Source: Cheilinus undulatus (lineage: Eukaryota; Chordata; Actinopteri; Labriformes; Labridae). Taken from it: 64,000 bases of DNA. Numbering within the stretch: position 1 is the first letter of the stretch; every line of letters starts with the position of its first letter. A model generated the notes under the pieces. That model saw nothing but the letters and a program-made list of their open reading frames with translations. It did not search any database and had not been told where the DNA came from. The stretch covers positions 12,460,421 through 12,524,420 of the forward strand of contig NC_054885.1 in the NCBI RefSeq assembly GCF_018320785.1, in the 5' to 3' direction. Made by a program: the position numbers and the translations under genes. Positions 12,821 through 25,509 of this stretch are shown piece by piece.

Positions 12821-14019
12821 CATACCACAACTGAACTGAAAGGGAGAGGAGTTGATCTAAATGACAGCTGCTGTGGATGTAACAGGAAGTTAGCTACTAT
12901 AAAGTTGCATTTGATTTTATGGGATTTTATATTTTGAGAGTAGAGACTCTGGTTGAATGCATTTGTCAGTGTGTTGTGCTGTGTTGGTCATCCGACCACA
13001 CGCTATTAGAACAAAACTGTTAAATTTATAATTATTTGCTGTTATTTTCAAAATCAATTAGGATTTTAAAAATCTTTTAGTGTGTCAGGTTTATCCAAGC
13101 CTAGAACATGAGGGGGTAAGGTAAAAGGGCTGTTCAGCATGAGTCTGATTCTGCTTAAGATTCCCCCACATTAAAGGGAAGGTTTTCCTCGCCACTGTGA
13201 CGTTGCTAAACGCTGCTTAGTGCTGAGCTCATGGTGAAAAATGTTGGGTCTTTATAATAATATATTAAAGGGGTCAGGCCTCTTTGTAAAGTTCCCTAAG
13301 ATAACTTTGGTCATGAATTGGCACCATAAAAAAAAGATTGATTTACTGATATGTCTGAATGGTAAGCAATGTCCCCTTAGGGTTTTGAATGTTACGTTAT
13401 CATTAAACTAATAGCTCTGTTGTCTTCCAGTTATAGCAAAATGTCTCAATTGACTTCCCATAGTTTGACATCGTCTTGTTTGGTAATGAAAGCTGGCACC
13501 ACGTACATCCCCCTGCCTCCAGAAAACAAAATGTTCAACAACACTACTAAATACCCATGCAAATACTGTAGGTTCTCAGCTGATAAAAACGTGGACTTGG
13601 GGTTTTGGTTCCTCTTGAATTGACGTTTTTCAAATTTTTTTTGTATTCTTGTAGTTAGATCTTAATAACACATATATAATGAAAACGCTCCCTTTCAAAA
13701 AAAAAGTGCATTTTTGCTGAATAAAAACAGTTAATTTTGTTTGCAATTTTAAAGGCAGTCAAAAATTTACAGTTGACCAATTTTTGTGTGTGTTTTAAAG
13801 AATATGATGCTTGTTAATATCCACACAATCTACCTGATGTTTGCAAGTATGCAAGAAATAACTCTTCATTCTCATTCAAATATATGTTCATGGATTATTG
13901 ATGATCACTGTCATGTAGCATCAAAATAAAAAGACAGGTTGTTTGCTACTCTTCTTTGTCCAGAAAATTTGTTAAGCTTTTGATTAATTCAGTGTTGTTT
14001 AAGAGTCGTCTAAAACATA
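12821..14019. repeat. Intergenic DNA with a dispersed fish repeat at 13080-13345
   Basis: 13080-13345 matches a common fish repeat: it reads gattctgcttaagattcccc, ggttttcctcgccactgtgac and ends ctaagataactttggtcatgaattggcacc. The same tail recurs at 39458-39510. No gene is seen in the rest. Confidence 0.5.
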
Positions 14020-14940
14020 TTTAATCTCCATCAAAGCTCCTGTAAGAACTTCCCATTTGTGTTGTGCCTCCTCTGGACCAAGCGGTACCATTTATCTCTT
14101 TTCTGATCTTATTAGTGGTGGCACAGTGTCGCCTTCTGCTCATGAATGTTCTAAACCTAGCAACTGGTTGTGCCATCCTTGGCGGCAACAACTGCAAGCA
14201 AGCTTTTGGGATAACTGGCAATGAGTCTTCCACATCACTGTGGAGGACTTTTGGCCCACTCTTCTTTGCAGGATTGCTTTAATTCAGCCACATTGGAGGG
14301 CTTTTGAGTATGAACAGCCAGTTTAAAGTCATGCCACAGCATCTAAATGGATTTAAGTCCACGCTTTGGCTTGGCCACTCCAAAACCTGCAGAGGTGGAC
14401 TCTGGTCTGGATCAGAATTCACGGTTCCATCAATTACAACAAGTCTTTCTGGTCCAGACCATGACACCACCACCACCACCATGTTTGACTGCTGGTTAAT
14501 GAAATAATGTTAGTTTTCCACCAGATGTAATGAGACACACACCCTCCAAGAAGTTCAACTTTTGTCTCATCAGTCCACAGAATATTTTCCAGGTGCCAGG
14601 GATCATTAATATATATATTGTCAAACTGTTGAACCATGAACTCTGACCTTAACAGAGTCAAGTGATACCTGCAGGTCTTCGTTTTTCTGGGTTCTACTGT
14701 GATCTCCTTGATGAGTCGTGGATGCGCTCTAGGAGTCATTTTGATCGACCGACCACCTCGGGGCAGGTTCGCCTCTGTTCCAAGTTTTCTCCATTTGTGG
14801 CTAATGGCTCTCACTGAGGTTCTCTGGAGTCCCAAAGCCTTAGAAATGGCTTTGTAACCCTTTCCAGACTGATAGATGTCAACGACTTTGTTTCTCATCT
14901 GATCTTGAATTTCTATGCATTTCCATTGCAAACCTAAGCC
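14020..14940 (-). pseudogene. Tc1-like transposase pseudogene
   Basis: The minus strand reads from about 14931: KVVDIYQSGKGYKAISKALG, QRTSVRAISHKWRKLGTEAN (paired helix-turn-helix domains), then WTDETKVELLGGCVSHYIW (the catalytic Asp region), a His-rich GGGSVMVWG-type segment now frameshifted, and the C-terminal WPSQSVDLNPF near 14365 (normally WPSQSPDLNP). Premature stops and frameshifts make it non-functional. It is the same general family as the copy at 28.2-29.2 kb but in opposite orientation. Confidence 0.88.
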
Positions 14941-14945
14941 AGGCA

Positions 14946-16790
14946 GACTAGATGGTAGATGGATGCTCTTCCTGTAAATTATAAATGTGTAAGTAGTGTT
15001 TTGAGATTAAAAATGCAATCCTGAATTCAATTAACATTGACATATTTATTATTTACTAAATAAAGGTCATTTTGGAAGCATGCTGTCAGTCCCTATGCAT
15101 AAAAGGCACCCAATGGTAGAGCTGACAGCACTAAAAATAACTCTACAACACAGATTACTTATGGTATCAACATACACATTAATCAGTGATGTCGGTGTTA
15201 CTTTAAGTTCATCTCTTGTCTCCACACGTGTTTCCGTTGCAAACAGTGACATCTGCACATACACCAAACAAAATAAAACTTCTGGTAGAAATGGGTCACC
15301 CATCCCTCTGACTTCCTGTGTCGTCGTGGAGCGAGGGCTGAGGGGTGGGCATGTGAGCGGACGCGAGAAAGCATGAGAGCCCTCAGCGTGTGTATGTGAT
15401 ACATATGAGACGAGTGCGTGTAGAGCTGCGTGTTTACATGTCCTGTCAGGTGGTCCTGGTGGTGTGTGTGACTGTGAGAGGGAGCGTGTGTATTAGAGTG
15501 TGGTTTGACATTTAACTGTGACACAACCAGCAACATCCGTTCACCTCTGGGAGGATTTACAATATTAAGCACTATCAGTAAGAAGCCACAATGTGTGCTC
15601 ATTCTCAATGTCTTCTTTCCATTTTACACAAGTTTGACGGGTTGTTACATCATACACACATTATGTAAAGATTTGTACAGAAATATGTAGAGGGTTTACA
15701 ACAGAAAGCAGTTATTAACTTGCATAACATTTGGTTAAACCTTTCTAGGTGACCTGTTATGTTGCTCCAATTTTGAGAACTTATGTAATTGAGGTACAGT
15801 TAACTTCTTGAGAAGCAACAGAGAGACAAATACTTTTAAATAGGGATGTTTTAATACCACATTATTCCTGACAAAGTCCTTACATTTGGGTACTTGCCAC
15901 AAATACGACACAGATATAAATATCTATTCCCCTTGATGGGGAATTACCCCGCCTCCACCTAATGCTACAACAATATAAAATCCCAGAGCCAGGCAGCTGT
16001 GCTTTGGCCATAGTTTACTCCAAGGTCAGGAGGCAGACTAACTGCTGGAGTGCTTTTGCATTTTTCACTCGAACCAGATGCAGCAGGAACAAACATCTTA
16101 CCTGCTGAAGTTATGTTTTAATCCATATTTCATTTATCTCCTGGATAATTAAAAGAAGCAGACTGTGGCTTTGTCTCTCTCAAAGCAGCAACAATTTAAC
16201 CCCTTCTGTCTGTTGGCGTTGGGATGCTAAAGTTAGTAAATTATTCCATGATAGACACATTCTATTTCTGCCAAGTCCGTCACAAAAAAGCCTCCTAAGC
16301 TGAAGACTTTATTTTGAAGAGCAACATCAGGAAACTGAGTTTTTTCAGCGGCGACCTAACCGCAAAGACGTCTCATAAACGGGAGAGAGGCATAACTTCA
16401 CAGTCTTTTTAGCTCGAAACTGTCAGCCTATCATGATATAAATGTGAATGTTTCTCTGGCAGCTTAAAAAAAGAGTTGCAACATCAGACTTATAATTACT
16501 CCATTGAGATTGTAGCTTTCTTTAATTGTCTCATGAGTGGGTGTGGCTTCAGTTTATCCAACCACACCCATACCATCCTAGAGCAGATTTTACTGCTTCA
16601 TTTTTCATTTTTATTCACTCTCTGAATTTTATTTACTTAGAGATGTTTTTCATGACTGAAATTTAGCCTGGTGGTTCATAACATAGTGGCCTGTCATACA
16701 ACAAACTGAAAATAAAGATTTTTTAATCACTTTACAGGGGCTTTAAAAATTAGCATGAAAATCATTAAATCCTCAAACACAAGAGAGAGG
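14946..16790. other. Intergenic, no gene recognised
   Basis: Contains a GT/GA-rich stretch at about 15395-15500 and otherwise ordinary AT-rich DNA. Open frames here are short or low-complexity. Confidence 0.4.
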
Positions 16791-16792
16791 GT

Positions 16793-17800
16793 TTCTTTGA
16801 CAATGGGCTTGCTTTGACGGCACCGCATTAAAAACAGGCATGATACTGTACTGGAAATCACTGCATGGGCTCAGGAACACTTCCAGAAATCATTGTGTCT
16901 CAACACAGTTCACCACACCATCCTCAAATGCAATTTACAGCTGTATCATGCAAAGAAGAAGCCATATGTGAACATGATCCAGAAATGCCGCCATCCTCTC
17001 TGGGCCGAAGTTCATTTAAAATGGACCGAGGCTGAATGGAAAACTGTTCTGTGGTCAGATGAATCCAGATTTGAATTCTTTTTGGAAACCGCAAATGCCA
17101 TGTCCTGCAGACTAAAGAGGAGAGGGACCATCTAGTTTGTTAGCTCATAAGGGTGCTTCTCTGATGGTATGGGGTTTCTATTAGAGCAGGGGTGCCCAAA
17201 TTCTTTTCAGTGAAGGGCCAGAAATGAATCAGGCTGGAGGGTCGCGGGCCAAAACTCAACATTCATGTTGCAGTGCATGAAATTAAATATGCCTATAGCA
17301 TAACTGTGCAAAATAAAAACTCATACAAAGCAATTTTGAAAATGAATAACACCATTCTTTATTGTGTTTCACAGCATGAAATTACTGAGCATCCATATGG
17401 CACAAATACTAATTGGGCATACTGCCTTTAATCAATTTTATTAAAAAAGTACTCATGTTCCCAACTATTTTTATTCACTCTCTGGTCATGGGCTTCCAGA
17501 TCTGAGCTGACAGGAGCTCAACAGCGCCACCCTTCCCCCAATGTAACACAATGTTAATTTGCGGTCAGGAGAGGAAGTGCAACAGTAAATAAATATTGAA
17601 AGAAATATTTAGACCACTGGCAGTGGGAAAATGATCATTATAAAAAAAAGCATTAAAATATCGAGCGTGGGCAGCGGGCCAAAAATAATCACTTGTGGGC
17701 CAAAGTTGGCCTGCGGGCCCCAAATTGGACAGCCCTGTATTAGAGCCTATGGCATGGGCAGATTACACATCTTACAAATATTGAGACTTTAAGACAGAAA
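16793..17800 (+). pseudogene. Tc1-like transposase pseudogene interrupted by a hAT-type MITE
   Basis: The plus strand reads CNLQLYHAKKKPYVNMIQKC and LKWTEAEWKTVLWSDESRFE, typical of the DDE core of this fish Tc1 family (same as 1-700). The coding sequence runs to 17186, is broken by a 551-base insertion (17187-17737), and resumes with the matching ...cctatggcatgggcagatta... segment. Additional stops are present. Confidence 0.88.
17187..17737. mobile_element. hAT-type MITE with perfect 8-bp target-site duplication
   Basis: Ends are inverse: CAGGGGTGCCCAAATTC at the left and CAAATTGGACAGCCCTG at the right. The perfect duplication TATTAGAG flanks it at 17179-17186 and 17738-17745. Internally it reads the gggccag/gggcca motifs of a common fish hAT MITE family. 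It sits inside the transposase of a Tc1 copy, so it is the younger insertion. Confidence 0.92.
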
Positions 17801-19039
17801 AAAATTAATGTATATATCTTAATGTTTCCTTTTTTTGTTGTTTTCAGGGTTTTCAGGAATTTAAACGAACAATTTTAAGCACTTTTGACATTGATGATTT
17901 AATATTTGGTGTCTAAATCTTTTATCCCACATCTGACTAAAGTCAATGTGTTAGCAAAAAAAAATTTAGCTGCTCCGTTTATTTTTTTATTTTATTAATT
18001 AAAACTGTCCAGCCTAGTGTGTTGACCTTTGCTTTAACTTTTTCTATGATTTTTCTTGTCTGAGTTTCACTTCAGCCGCAGAAAAACTTTTATTTGCTGC
18101 ACCGTGTTCATTCTGCCACTAGGTGATGTTAGAAAACTAGCAAAACAGGGATTCTCTGGTGTACCACCAGCGTGTAAAACATTTTACCTTTATTCCCTTT
18201 GCACTGATTCAGTAAAATTAATCCGTATCTGCTGAGCATGCTCACAATGTCTGTCTGTGTGTCTGACGTAACCTCAGCTGGACAGCTTCACATTCTCAGC
18301 CTTTCTAGATTTCCTCTGCGTGCTCTGTCAATCACTGAGACGCTTTGATCCAGCTGAGCAGAGAGAAAGAAAGAGAGGAGGAAGATATAAATCAAATAGA
18401 GGAGGAGAAAAAATCTTGTAAGTTCTGTTGAAAAACCACAAGGCTTGTTCTGGATCTGAGCCACAGTGAAATAGGAGGATGTGGGGTCGGCCTGACAGCC
18501 TGTTTCACCTTCATGATGTGGAGCAGGAACAGAGAGCCAGACCACTGCTGTCAGGAGGAGGAGACATACGGGAGGGAGAACATATGAAAGGGATTTTACT
18601 AAAGCTGTGAGAATGACCAGGCTGTTTATATATGGATGATTTGTATACATGCAAACAAACACCAAAGCCAAAGTTATTATCTCCTGGTATGAGAAAAGAT
18701 CTTCTTCGGAAACCTGCTTTCTATTAAGTTTAAGGCAATATTTCAACATTGTGGGAGTAAGACGAGAAAAATGCACATGTTCTTACATGACAGACTGCAA
18801 GAGCCAGGAGAATGTTAGCTTTGCTTAGTGCAAAGCCTAGAAACACAGTTGAAACTGGCAGCCCTGCCAAGGAATTGCTGCCAAAGCAAAGAATAATAAT
18901 ACAAGTAAACCTTGGCCAAACTAATTTATCTTTAATGTCTCGAAGATGTACCCATTTAATTTTGGAGGTCAAAGGTCAATGTCATTGAGACTGACTTTAT
19001 TCCGTGCTTGCAAGACTTCTCAAAATTACACTACTACAT
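17801..19039. other. Intergenic; contains an unassigned minus-strand open frame
   Basis: No recognised repeat. The minus-strand frame at 18776-18288 (162 codons) has a leader-like hydrophobic run and is discussed in the findings. The rest is AT-rich with no gene evidence. Confidence 0.35.
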
Positions 19040-19605
19040 AAACCTAAATAAATCTTTATTCATCTGACCACAGAACAGTTTTCCATTTTGCCACAGTCTA
19101 CATTAAATAAGTGTTGCCCAAAGAAGACAGAGACATTTCTGGATCCCAGTCAGGTAGTGCTTCTTCTCTGCATGATGCAGCTTTATCTTGCATTTCAGTG
19201 AGGACAACTAAGTCAAGAAACACATGATTTGCAGTTCGTAAATTTTCTCCTTATTAGCAGTCAGATAAAGCATAGAGGAGGAGCTGGGGTGGAGGAGGGT
19301 CGCAAAAAGCAGCTTGCAGCCAGGCTAGAGCAGTTTAAATATGGCAGCATGAGTGCAATCAGGCAATAGTGTGCTCAGAGTGAATTAGCTGGCTGTTAGC
19401 CGATAAGGGCTTTCTGGAAGTGTTCCTAAGCCTACAGAATCCTTATTCCGTTCCGGGTCGGGGGGGGGGGGGGGGCTGGAGCATATCCCATTGGGTGAGA
19501 GGCAGGGTACACCCCGGACTGGTCACCAGTCAATTGCAGGCCTACAGACTCATGCCTGTTTTTAATGCAGTGCTGCCAGATGTGTCTACCTTCAAGTCAT
19601 TAAAC
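19040..19605 (-). mobile_element. Tc1-like fragment broken by two later insertions
   Basis: Segments 19060-19195, 19406-19436 and 19556-19590 match in order the Tc1 family seen at 1-250 (for example catctgaccacagaacag, ctttctggaagtgttcctaa, catgcctgtttttaatgcag). Between them lie an element homologous to 30960-31278 (19196-about 19352, with extra DNA to 19405) and a common fish repeat with a poly-G run (19437-19555; ctggagcatatcccattggg). Confidence 0.65.
19196..19352 (+). repeat. Dispersed repeat, copy 1 of 2
   Basis: Shares tcaagaaacacatgatttgc, gtcagataaagcatagagga and agcagtttaaatatggca with 30960-31278. Copy 1 lacks about 149 bases present in copy 2. It lies inside a Tc1 remnant. The repeat family is unknown to me. 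Confidence 0.75.
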
Positions 19606-20250
19606 ATTTATTTCTCTTAAAAGCATTCAATGGGACCAGGTCATCAAGTTTCAGGTCTTTCAGTATATATTTCCAGGTAAAGAAGCAGCGTTTTTGTCCC
19701 AATTAAGTTCCAAACCTTGGAGTAGACAGTAACAAAAGATCCTGAAACTAGAGATTATAATGACCAGTACTTGTCTGACTATGTAGGTCAGAAGGTAGGG
19801 AGGAAAAAGACCAAGAATAGCCTTGTAGATAAGAATATGCCAGCATTTTAGTGTATGTGTAGACAAGTTTGAGAAAATATCAACCACTCAATCAATAAAG
19901 AGTGAATTACAATCATCAACTTATTCATCCTGCAAGTTAAAGCTATGTATAAAGGTCTAAAAATGCTCTAAAAAGGAAACTAAAGTCGGGAGACTTTTAG
20001 CTTTGCTTAGCACAAATCCAGTTAATCGGTTAAACACGCAGCCTCACCCTGACGTCAGTTAATCTTTGCAAAAACTCAGGTGTAAAAACAAACTTGTGTG
20101 TGTGGCATGCCAGACTACTTCTTCAGACGAAATTGCAAAGAACCCAGCAGAAACCAAAGGAAGTTAGAGCACCAACAAAACACAAACCAAGGAAATACCA
20201 GATGAACAAAGTTAGAAGTGTAACACGCTTGTTAATGATATTGGTAATGT

Positions 20251-20550
20251 ACACTCACCAGCCACTTTATTAGGTACACCTGTTCAATTGCCTGTCAACA
20301 CAAATAGCTTATCAGTCACATAGCAGCAACTCAATGCATTTAGGCATGTAGATGTGGTCAAGACGACTTGCTGGAGTTCCAATTCAGCGTCAGAATGAGG
20401 AAGAAAGGGGATTTAAGTGACTTTGGCATGGTTGTCAGTGCCAGGCGGGCTCGTCTGAGTCTTTCAGAAACTGCTGATCCACTGAGATTTCACGCACAAC
20501 CATCTCCAGGGTTTACAGAGAACGGTCAGAAAAAGGGAAAATATCTATAA
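20251..20550 (+). mobile_element. Tc1-like transposon, 5' end and transposase start only
   Basis: Starts with the terminal sequence cactcaccagccactttatt, followed by aggtacacctgttcaattgc. It continues into a transposase N-terminus, KGDLSDFGMVVSARRARLSL, and stops abruptly near 20550. It belongs to a well-known teleost Tc1 family; the 3' two-thirds are missing. Confidence 0.85.
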
Positions 20551-22248
20551 GTGACAGTGTGCAGATGAAAATTAGTTCATACAGGACACAGTACTCATAC
20601 ACCCAGCCATGATCAGCTGACAGCCAGCTGATCCTTATTATCACCTCCCAGCTGCCACAGCCAATCACATCTCTCTCTCTCAACACAGCAGTGTATGAGA
20701 ACATATATATGTTGTATATGACGTACCTCTCACTGATCCCTGCTTGCATTAATGCTGATTCATCACACTGCTGCTGGGAAAGCTTAACATCCTCCACCCC
20801 AGCCCCCTCCTTTACAGGATAAAGCTTGTTGCACCCTTATATTGAGATTCATGCTACTTTGGATTAATTGCTTTTGAACTAATTTTATTGTATTCACGCA
20901 TTGTCATAACTGTATCTATCTATTTGGGGGTTTCAGCCATGCGCTCCCAGGAAAGTCAAAGCTTGCTGCTTGACTGAGCCAGAGAGCATCTTTTGAGCAG
21001 AGCCTTCTCCACCAAGTAAAAGTGTAAATATATTTAGTAATAAAATGGTTAACATATGATGACAATTTTTTGCTTGAAAGTGTGCTGCTTGGAAGCTTGT
21101 ACATTTACCTATGTAAAGATTGAAATCCAAAAACTTACCAATGAATAAAACACTGGCTTTAATATGTTAGAAAAAAGTCTATTTTCGTAAATCAGCTGTA
21201 GATCAGCTGTTAGGCCATTGTTTGTGAAATTTAGGCTAGAATTTTTCCTCATTACCAGCTGAACCAAAGAAATACTGTAAGCGTTGTAGTTATATAACTA
21301 CAGTCCTAGATTACGGCTTCCTTCCATCATTGAAAAAAACCTTGAAAAGCCATTTCATAAGTTTGAGTCATATCTAACTTACCTTCTAACTTCTTGCAAG
21401 AACATGAAACGAGGGACTGGAGTTGGAAGACGTTGCAGAATTCTAAACATCTAAGAGGTTACAGGATACCACAAGTTAATAAGAAACATCATAATGAGTC
21501 ATCGAGTCAAGGCTGGTAAATGGCACAGCTTATTTAAAACAAGATAGATTTATTTCTATTTAGGTCACTTATTATATAAGCATTGGATTATTTCACAAGC
21601 TGTCTGTGACTCTGGAAGATATCTTCTTTTTTCTCTGAGCTCAAACCACAAGAATGCTCTGAGGTCTGAAATTTCAATTCAACTCTAAATTGCAGCTTTG
21701 AGTGCCATGCAATCTGACTAAGAAAGCCAAATGCATTTGCTTCTGCTCAAAAAAGTCCCAAATCAAACTGTGTACTATCTTTGGACGGCGTGTTTTTCTA
21801 AATGTTATCAGTTCATCCATCAACTTTTGTCTGATTTCTGCCAAGTCACAACAAATGATTTCTCATGAAAGAAGAGAACATGTCCAAACTGAACTCTTGG
21901 GGATATTAATTATAGAGACCAAACATTAATTCACCATTGAGCAATCACTCAACAGTCAGTACATTTAAGGGCACAGCCACAGAACTGATTCTTCAACAGG
22001 GGCATGTCCAACTCCATTATTGCAGAAGGCGATGCAGCCCATTTCAGGTTTTTACTGTGGACCTTCTTCCTGTTGATCTTGCTAACAAGCTAGCAAGCAG
22101 ATAACAAATAGTATGTCAAACAGCAAACACATGAACAGACATTACAGCGCCGTACTTTCTGAACAAGGACTATGCTTTAGCTTCAGTACAAACAAGATGA
22201 ATGCTATACTTTTTGCTTACTTTGACCCCTGTTAGGCTTAGCATATAC
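20551..22248. other. Intergenic, no gene recognised
   Basis: AT-rich DNA without splice-flanked open frames or repeats that I can name. Confidence 0.4.
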
Positions 22249-23380
22249 AGGTGCATCTCAAAAAATTTGATATTATATTGAATTTCTATAAATGAAATAA
22301 TTCAACTTTTTTGTTTTAATCTTGATGATTACGGCTTACTGCTCACAAAAATCTCACTATACACTATCTCAAAATATTAGAATATTGTGGAAAAGTCCAA
22401 TTTGCAATGGTTTGTTTTACTCTGGTTTGGTAAAAACAACCACAATCATGGGGAAGACTGCTGACTTGACAAATATCCAGAGGACAATCATTGACAACCC
22501 TTCACAAGAAGGGTAAGCCACAGAAGGTCACTGCTTAAAGGGCAGGCTGTTCTCAGAGACCGTATCAAAGCACATTCATGGAAAGTTGACCAAAAGAAAA
22601 AAGTGTTGTAAGAGAAGATGTATAAGCAACAGGGATGAGCTCAGCCTTCAGAGGATTGTCAAACAAAGCAGGTATAAGAACTTAGGGGAACTTCACAGAG
22701 TGCTGACTGAGGCTGGAGTCAGTGAATCAAGAGCCACCACACAGACGGGTCCAGCAAATGGGCTACAAGTGTCATGTTCTTTGTGTCAAGCCAATCTTGA
22801 ACCACAGACGTAATAAGCCTCTCACCTGGGCTGAAGAGAAAACAAACTGGACAGTTGCTCAGTAGTCCAAAGTCCTGTTTTCAGATGAAACTAAACATGC
22901 ATTTCATTTGAGTCCAGAGACTGGAGGAAGATCAGAGAGGCACAGAATCCAAGGCGCTTGAAGTTTCCACAGTAGTGGATGGTTCGGGGTGCCATGTCAT
23001 CTGCTGCCATTGGTCCTCTGTGCTTTATCAAATTCAGAGTCAATGTTGTCAGCCATCTACCAGTAGATTTTAAAGCTCTTCATGCTTCCATCTGCTGAAA
23101 AACTTTATGGAGATTCTGATTTCCTGTTCCAGCAGGACTTGGCACCTGCCCACAGTGAAGCTAAAACTTCCAGACACTCTTTTGCTGACCCTGGTGTTAC
23201 TGTGCTTGATTGGTCAGCCAATCAATCACCTAAACCCCAGAGAGAATCTCTGTGGTACTTTCAGGGAAAGATGAGGGACACCAGACTCAACAATACAGAC
23301 GAGCCGAAGGCTGCTATCAGAGCAACCCCTAAGGCTTTAGTCAGTTATAAGAGCTGTAAAAATGATAAGCTATGTTTTAA
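22249..23380 (+). pseudogene. Tc1-like transposon copy with decayed transposase
   Basis: The left end is caggtgcatctcaaaaaatt. Pieces of transposase follow in several frames, ending with DSDFLFQQDLAPAHSEAKTS (catalytic DxxPxH-like region) and PKAAIRATPKAL near 23380. Multiple frameshifts disable it. A second copy of the family lies on the other strand at 35.5-36.2 kb. Confidence 0.85.
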
Positions 23381-25350
23381 CTAGCTCTACCCACAACCAG
23401 TGAAAAGTTGCTCACCTGGGAGGTCAAAGCCGGTCATGGGAAGAATGCGATCTTTACAAAAGTGTCTTTTTTTGTGAGAAGCTATTACAAGAGCTCATAA
23501 AATAGCCCACAAATGGAAGGATAAACCAGACTTAAAATTTAAGACCACCCCCCTACATAACATCAGAGGAGGATTTCTGAGGTCACACTCACCGACCAGA
23601 GTTATGAGCTCCACTTGGAAATGTGCATCTGATTTCTAGACATCAGATAGTGACTGTTTGCAGGCAGACAGCTCCAACAGAGTCAGGTGGTTTCGAACAT
23701 AACAGTTTACATCAGCCGGAAAGCTGTGGGAATTTTCTCCTGATGTAACTGCACAACAGTTCAATAAACTTAAATCTCCAGGAACAACAGCTAATGTTCA
23801 ACAGCTGTTGCCTGTACTGCATGTGTGCACAGGCTCTACCTCAACATCCTGGTCTCCTAAAAGCACTGCATCAAATACAGTCATAAAACATACAGTTGAA
23901 CTTATTTTAACCACTTCTGCACACTCAACAGTCCTCTAGAGGACGATTTAATCTCTCTTCTCTTGTGTGGTGTAACAGTAACTGTGATGTTGGCTAGGAA
24001 ATAAAAACTATTGATGGCAGTTGCTTAATGCCAGCTTAGTAGAGGGCTCTTTGATTTACTTGAAATATTGCCTTAAAGTCATCACCAAAATATGAAACAT
24101 TTGTCAGATTCGCTTTAACACCACTAAATCACTAAAACATTTGCAACCCTCAGTTACTGTAATCTCATGAAAATGCCTGTGGTGTGGAAAAGGTTGATTG
24201 CAGTATTTTGTTTTCCTTCACTCTGTATGAGATTTAGTCCTTACACTTTGCTCTTTCTGGAATTTTTCTCTAGCAACCGCCCGTCTCCAAATCAAACCTG
24301 TGTTGGAACATGACCCTCCTAATTGAGGTCTGGAAATTTAGATTACAGCTTTCCTTTCACTCTCTGTCTGCAGCTGCAGCAGAAGAGGAATGGAGGAATT
24401 TAGCACAGAGGAAATGAGGACCCTTGGGGGAACAACCAGAAGTTCAGTGACTTTGTCAAAGTCAAGTGAGTTGTTGAAAATTGGTATTTTGCCTTAACTC
24501 AATCATTCATTTTCATTTATACAGCAACAAATACCCTCAAAAGGTAAAGCAAGTCTAGACCATACTATGGTTTGTGTAACAATAAATTTTGAATATATAG
24601 CAGAAAATCCCAATAAAAGTTCTCTCATGGCACTTAACAGTCACAGCTTACTAAACACCAAACCCCTATGCTCAGCCCTGTGGGTGGTGGGCCCACAGGG
24701 TAGCAGCTCTATGTTACCTTCCCATAGAGAGAAGCCCTGCCTGGCCACCAGACAATCACCATCCAGCCCCTGTCAATCTGGTTCCAGTCCTTTTTGCAGA
24801 TGATGTGGTTCTGTTGGCTTTTTCAGTTGGGGACCTCCTGCAGGCATTGGGGTGGTTTGTAGCTGAGTGCACCTCCATGTCCTACCCCTGGTTCTCTGCT
24901 GGAAAATGGTGGATTGGGATAGGGTTGAAAAGGCTTTTGAGAGGCAAAAATTAAAAACATAACCAGACTTATTGATGTACAGCACAGACTGTAAAAAATG
25001 ATGGAACCAAGTCTGAATGATGTCGGCCTTTTGATTACTGCAGATAGCTTTAGAAGCCAATCCAAAGTGGCTGCTATACTGAAAACACTGTCTCAGACAA
25101 AGGGGTAGAGCTCAGACATAATCTCCTGAGAAATAGTTATCTTGCTGGCTTGCCATCACATCAGCCATGCCCCTAAATATGCATACCTCATATCATCCTT
25201 AAAAACTAAACAGACAAGTTACAAAGAAAAGTCACCCACCATACATTGACATGAACTATTCAAAATCGTTTTATGAACGAGGCTGTAAATATGTTTACTC
25301 TTACTGTAATAAGTATTTTAACAAAGGGTTTGTATGTGTAACGATGGGTG
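23381..25350. other. Intergenic; one exon-like segment
   Basis: At 24374-24465 a 92-base segment is flanked by a good acceptor (ctctctgtctgcag) and a donor (TCAA|GTGAGT) and contains an ATG reading MEEFSTEEMRTLGGTTRSSV. I cannot link it to a gene. The rest shows no genes. Confidence 0.3.
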
Positions 25351-25410
25351 ACTTCTGGTGCTTCTGCAGCCAGCCTCAAGTGGACAATCAAGGATCTCCT
25401 GCATTGGCAG
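24965..25410. repeat. Dispersed repeat copy related to the inner part of the 11.84-12.81 kb element
   Basis: The end gtgacttctggtgcttctgc plus agccagcctcaagtggac matches 12289-12325. The left part (acagactgtaaaaaatgatgg) resembles the left part of a common fish non-autonomous element. Confidence 0.55.
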
Positions 25411-25509
25411 GGTTGATATTAGCATATGTCTTATCAGATTATCTTATCACTCAACAATCATCTTTTTACAACACATGAATGCATGAAGAAGAAGAGCACA
25501 CAGGGAAAA

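Noticed and set aside
15198-15608. 136-codon minus-strand frame, His-rich
   Set aside because: Produced by a GT/CA-rich stretch; no splice context or known motif.
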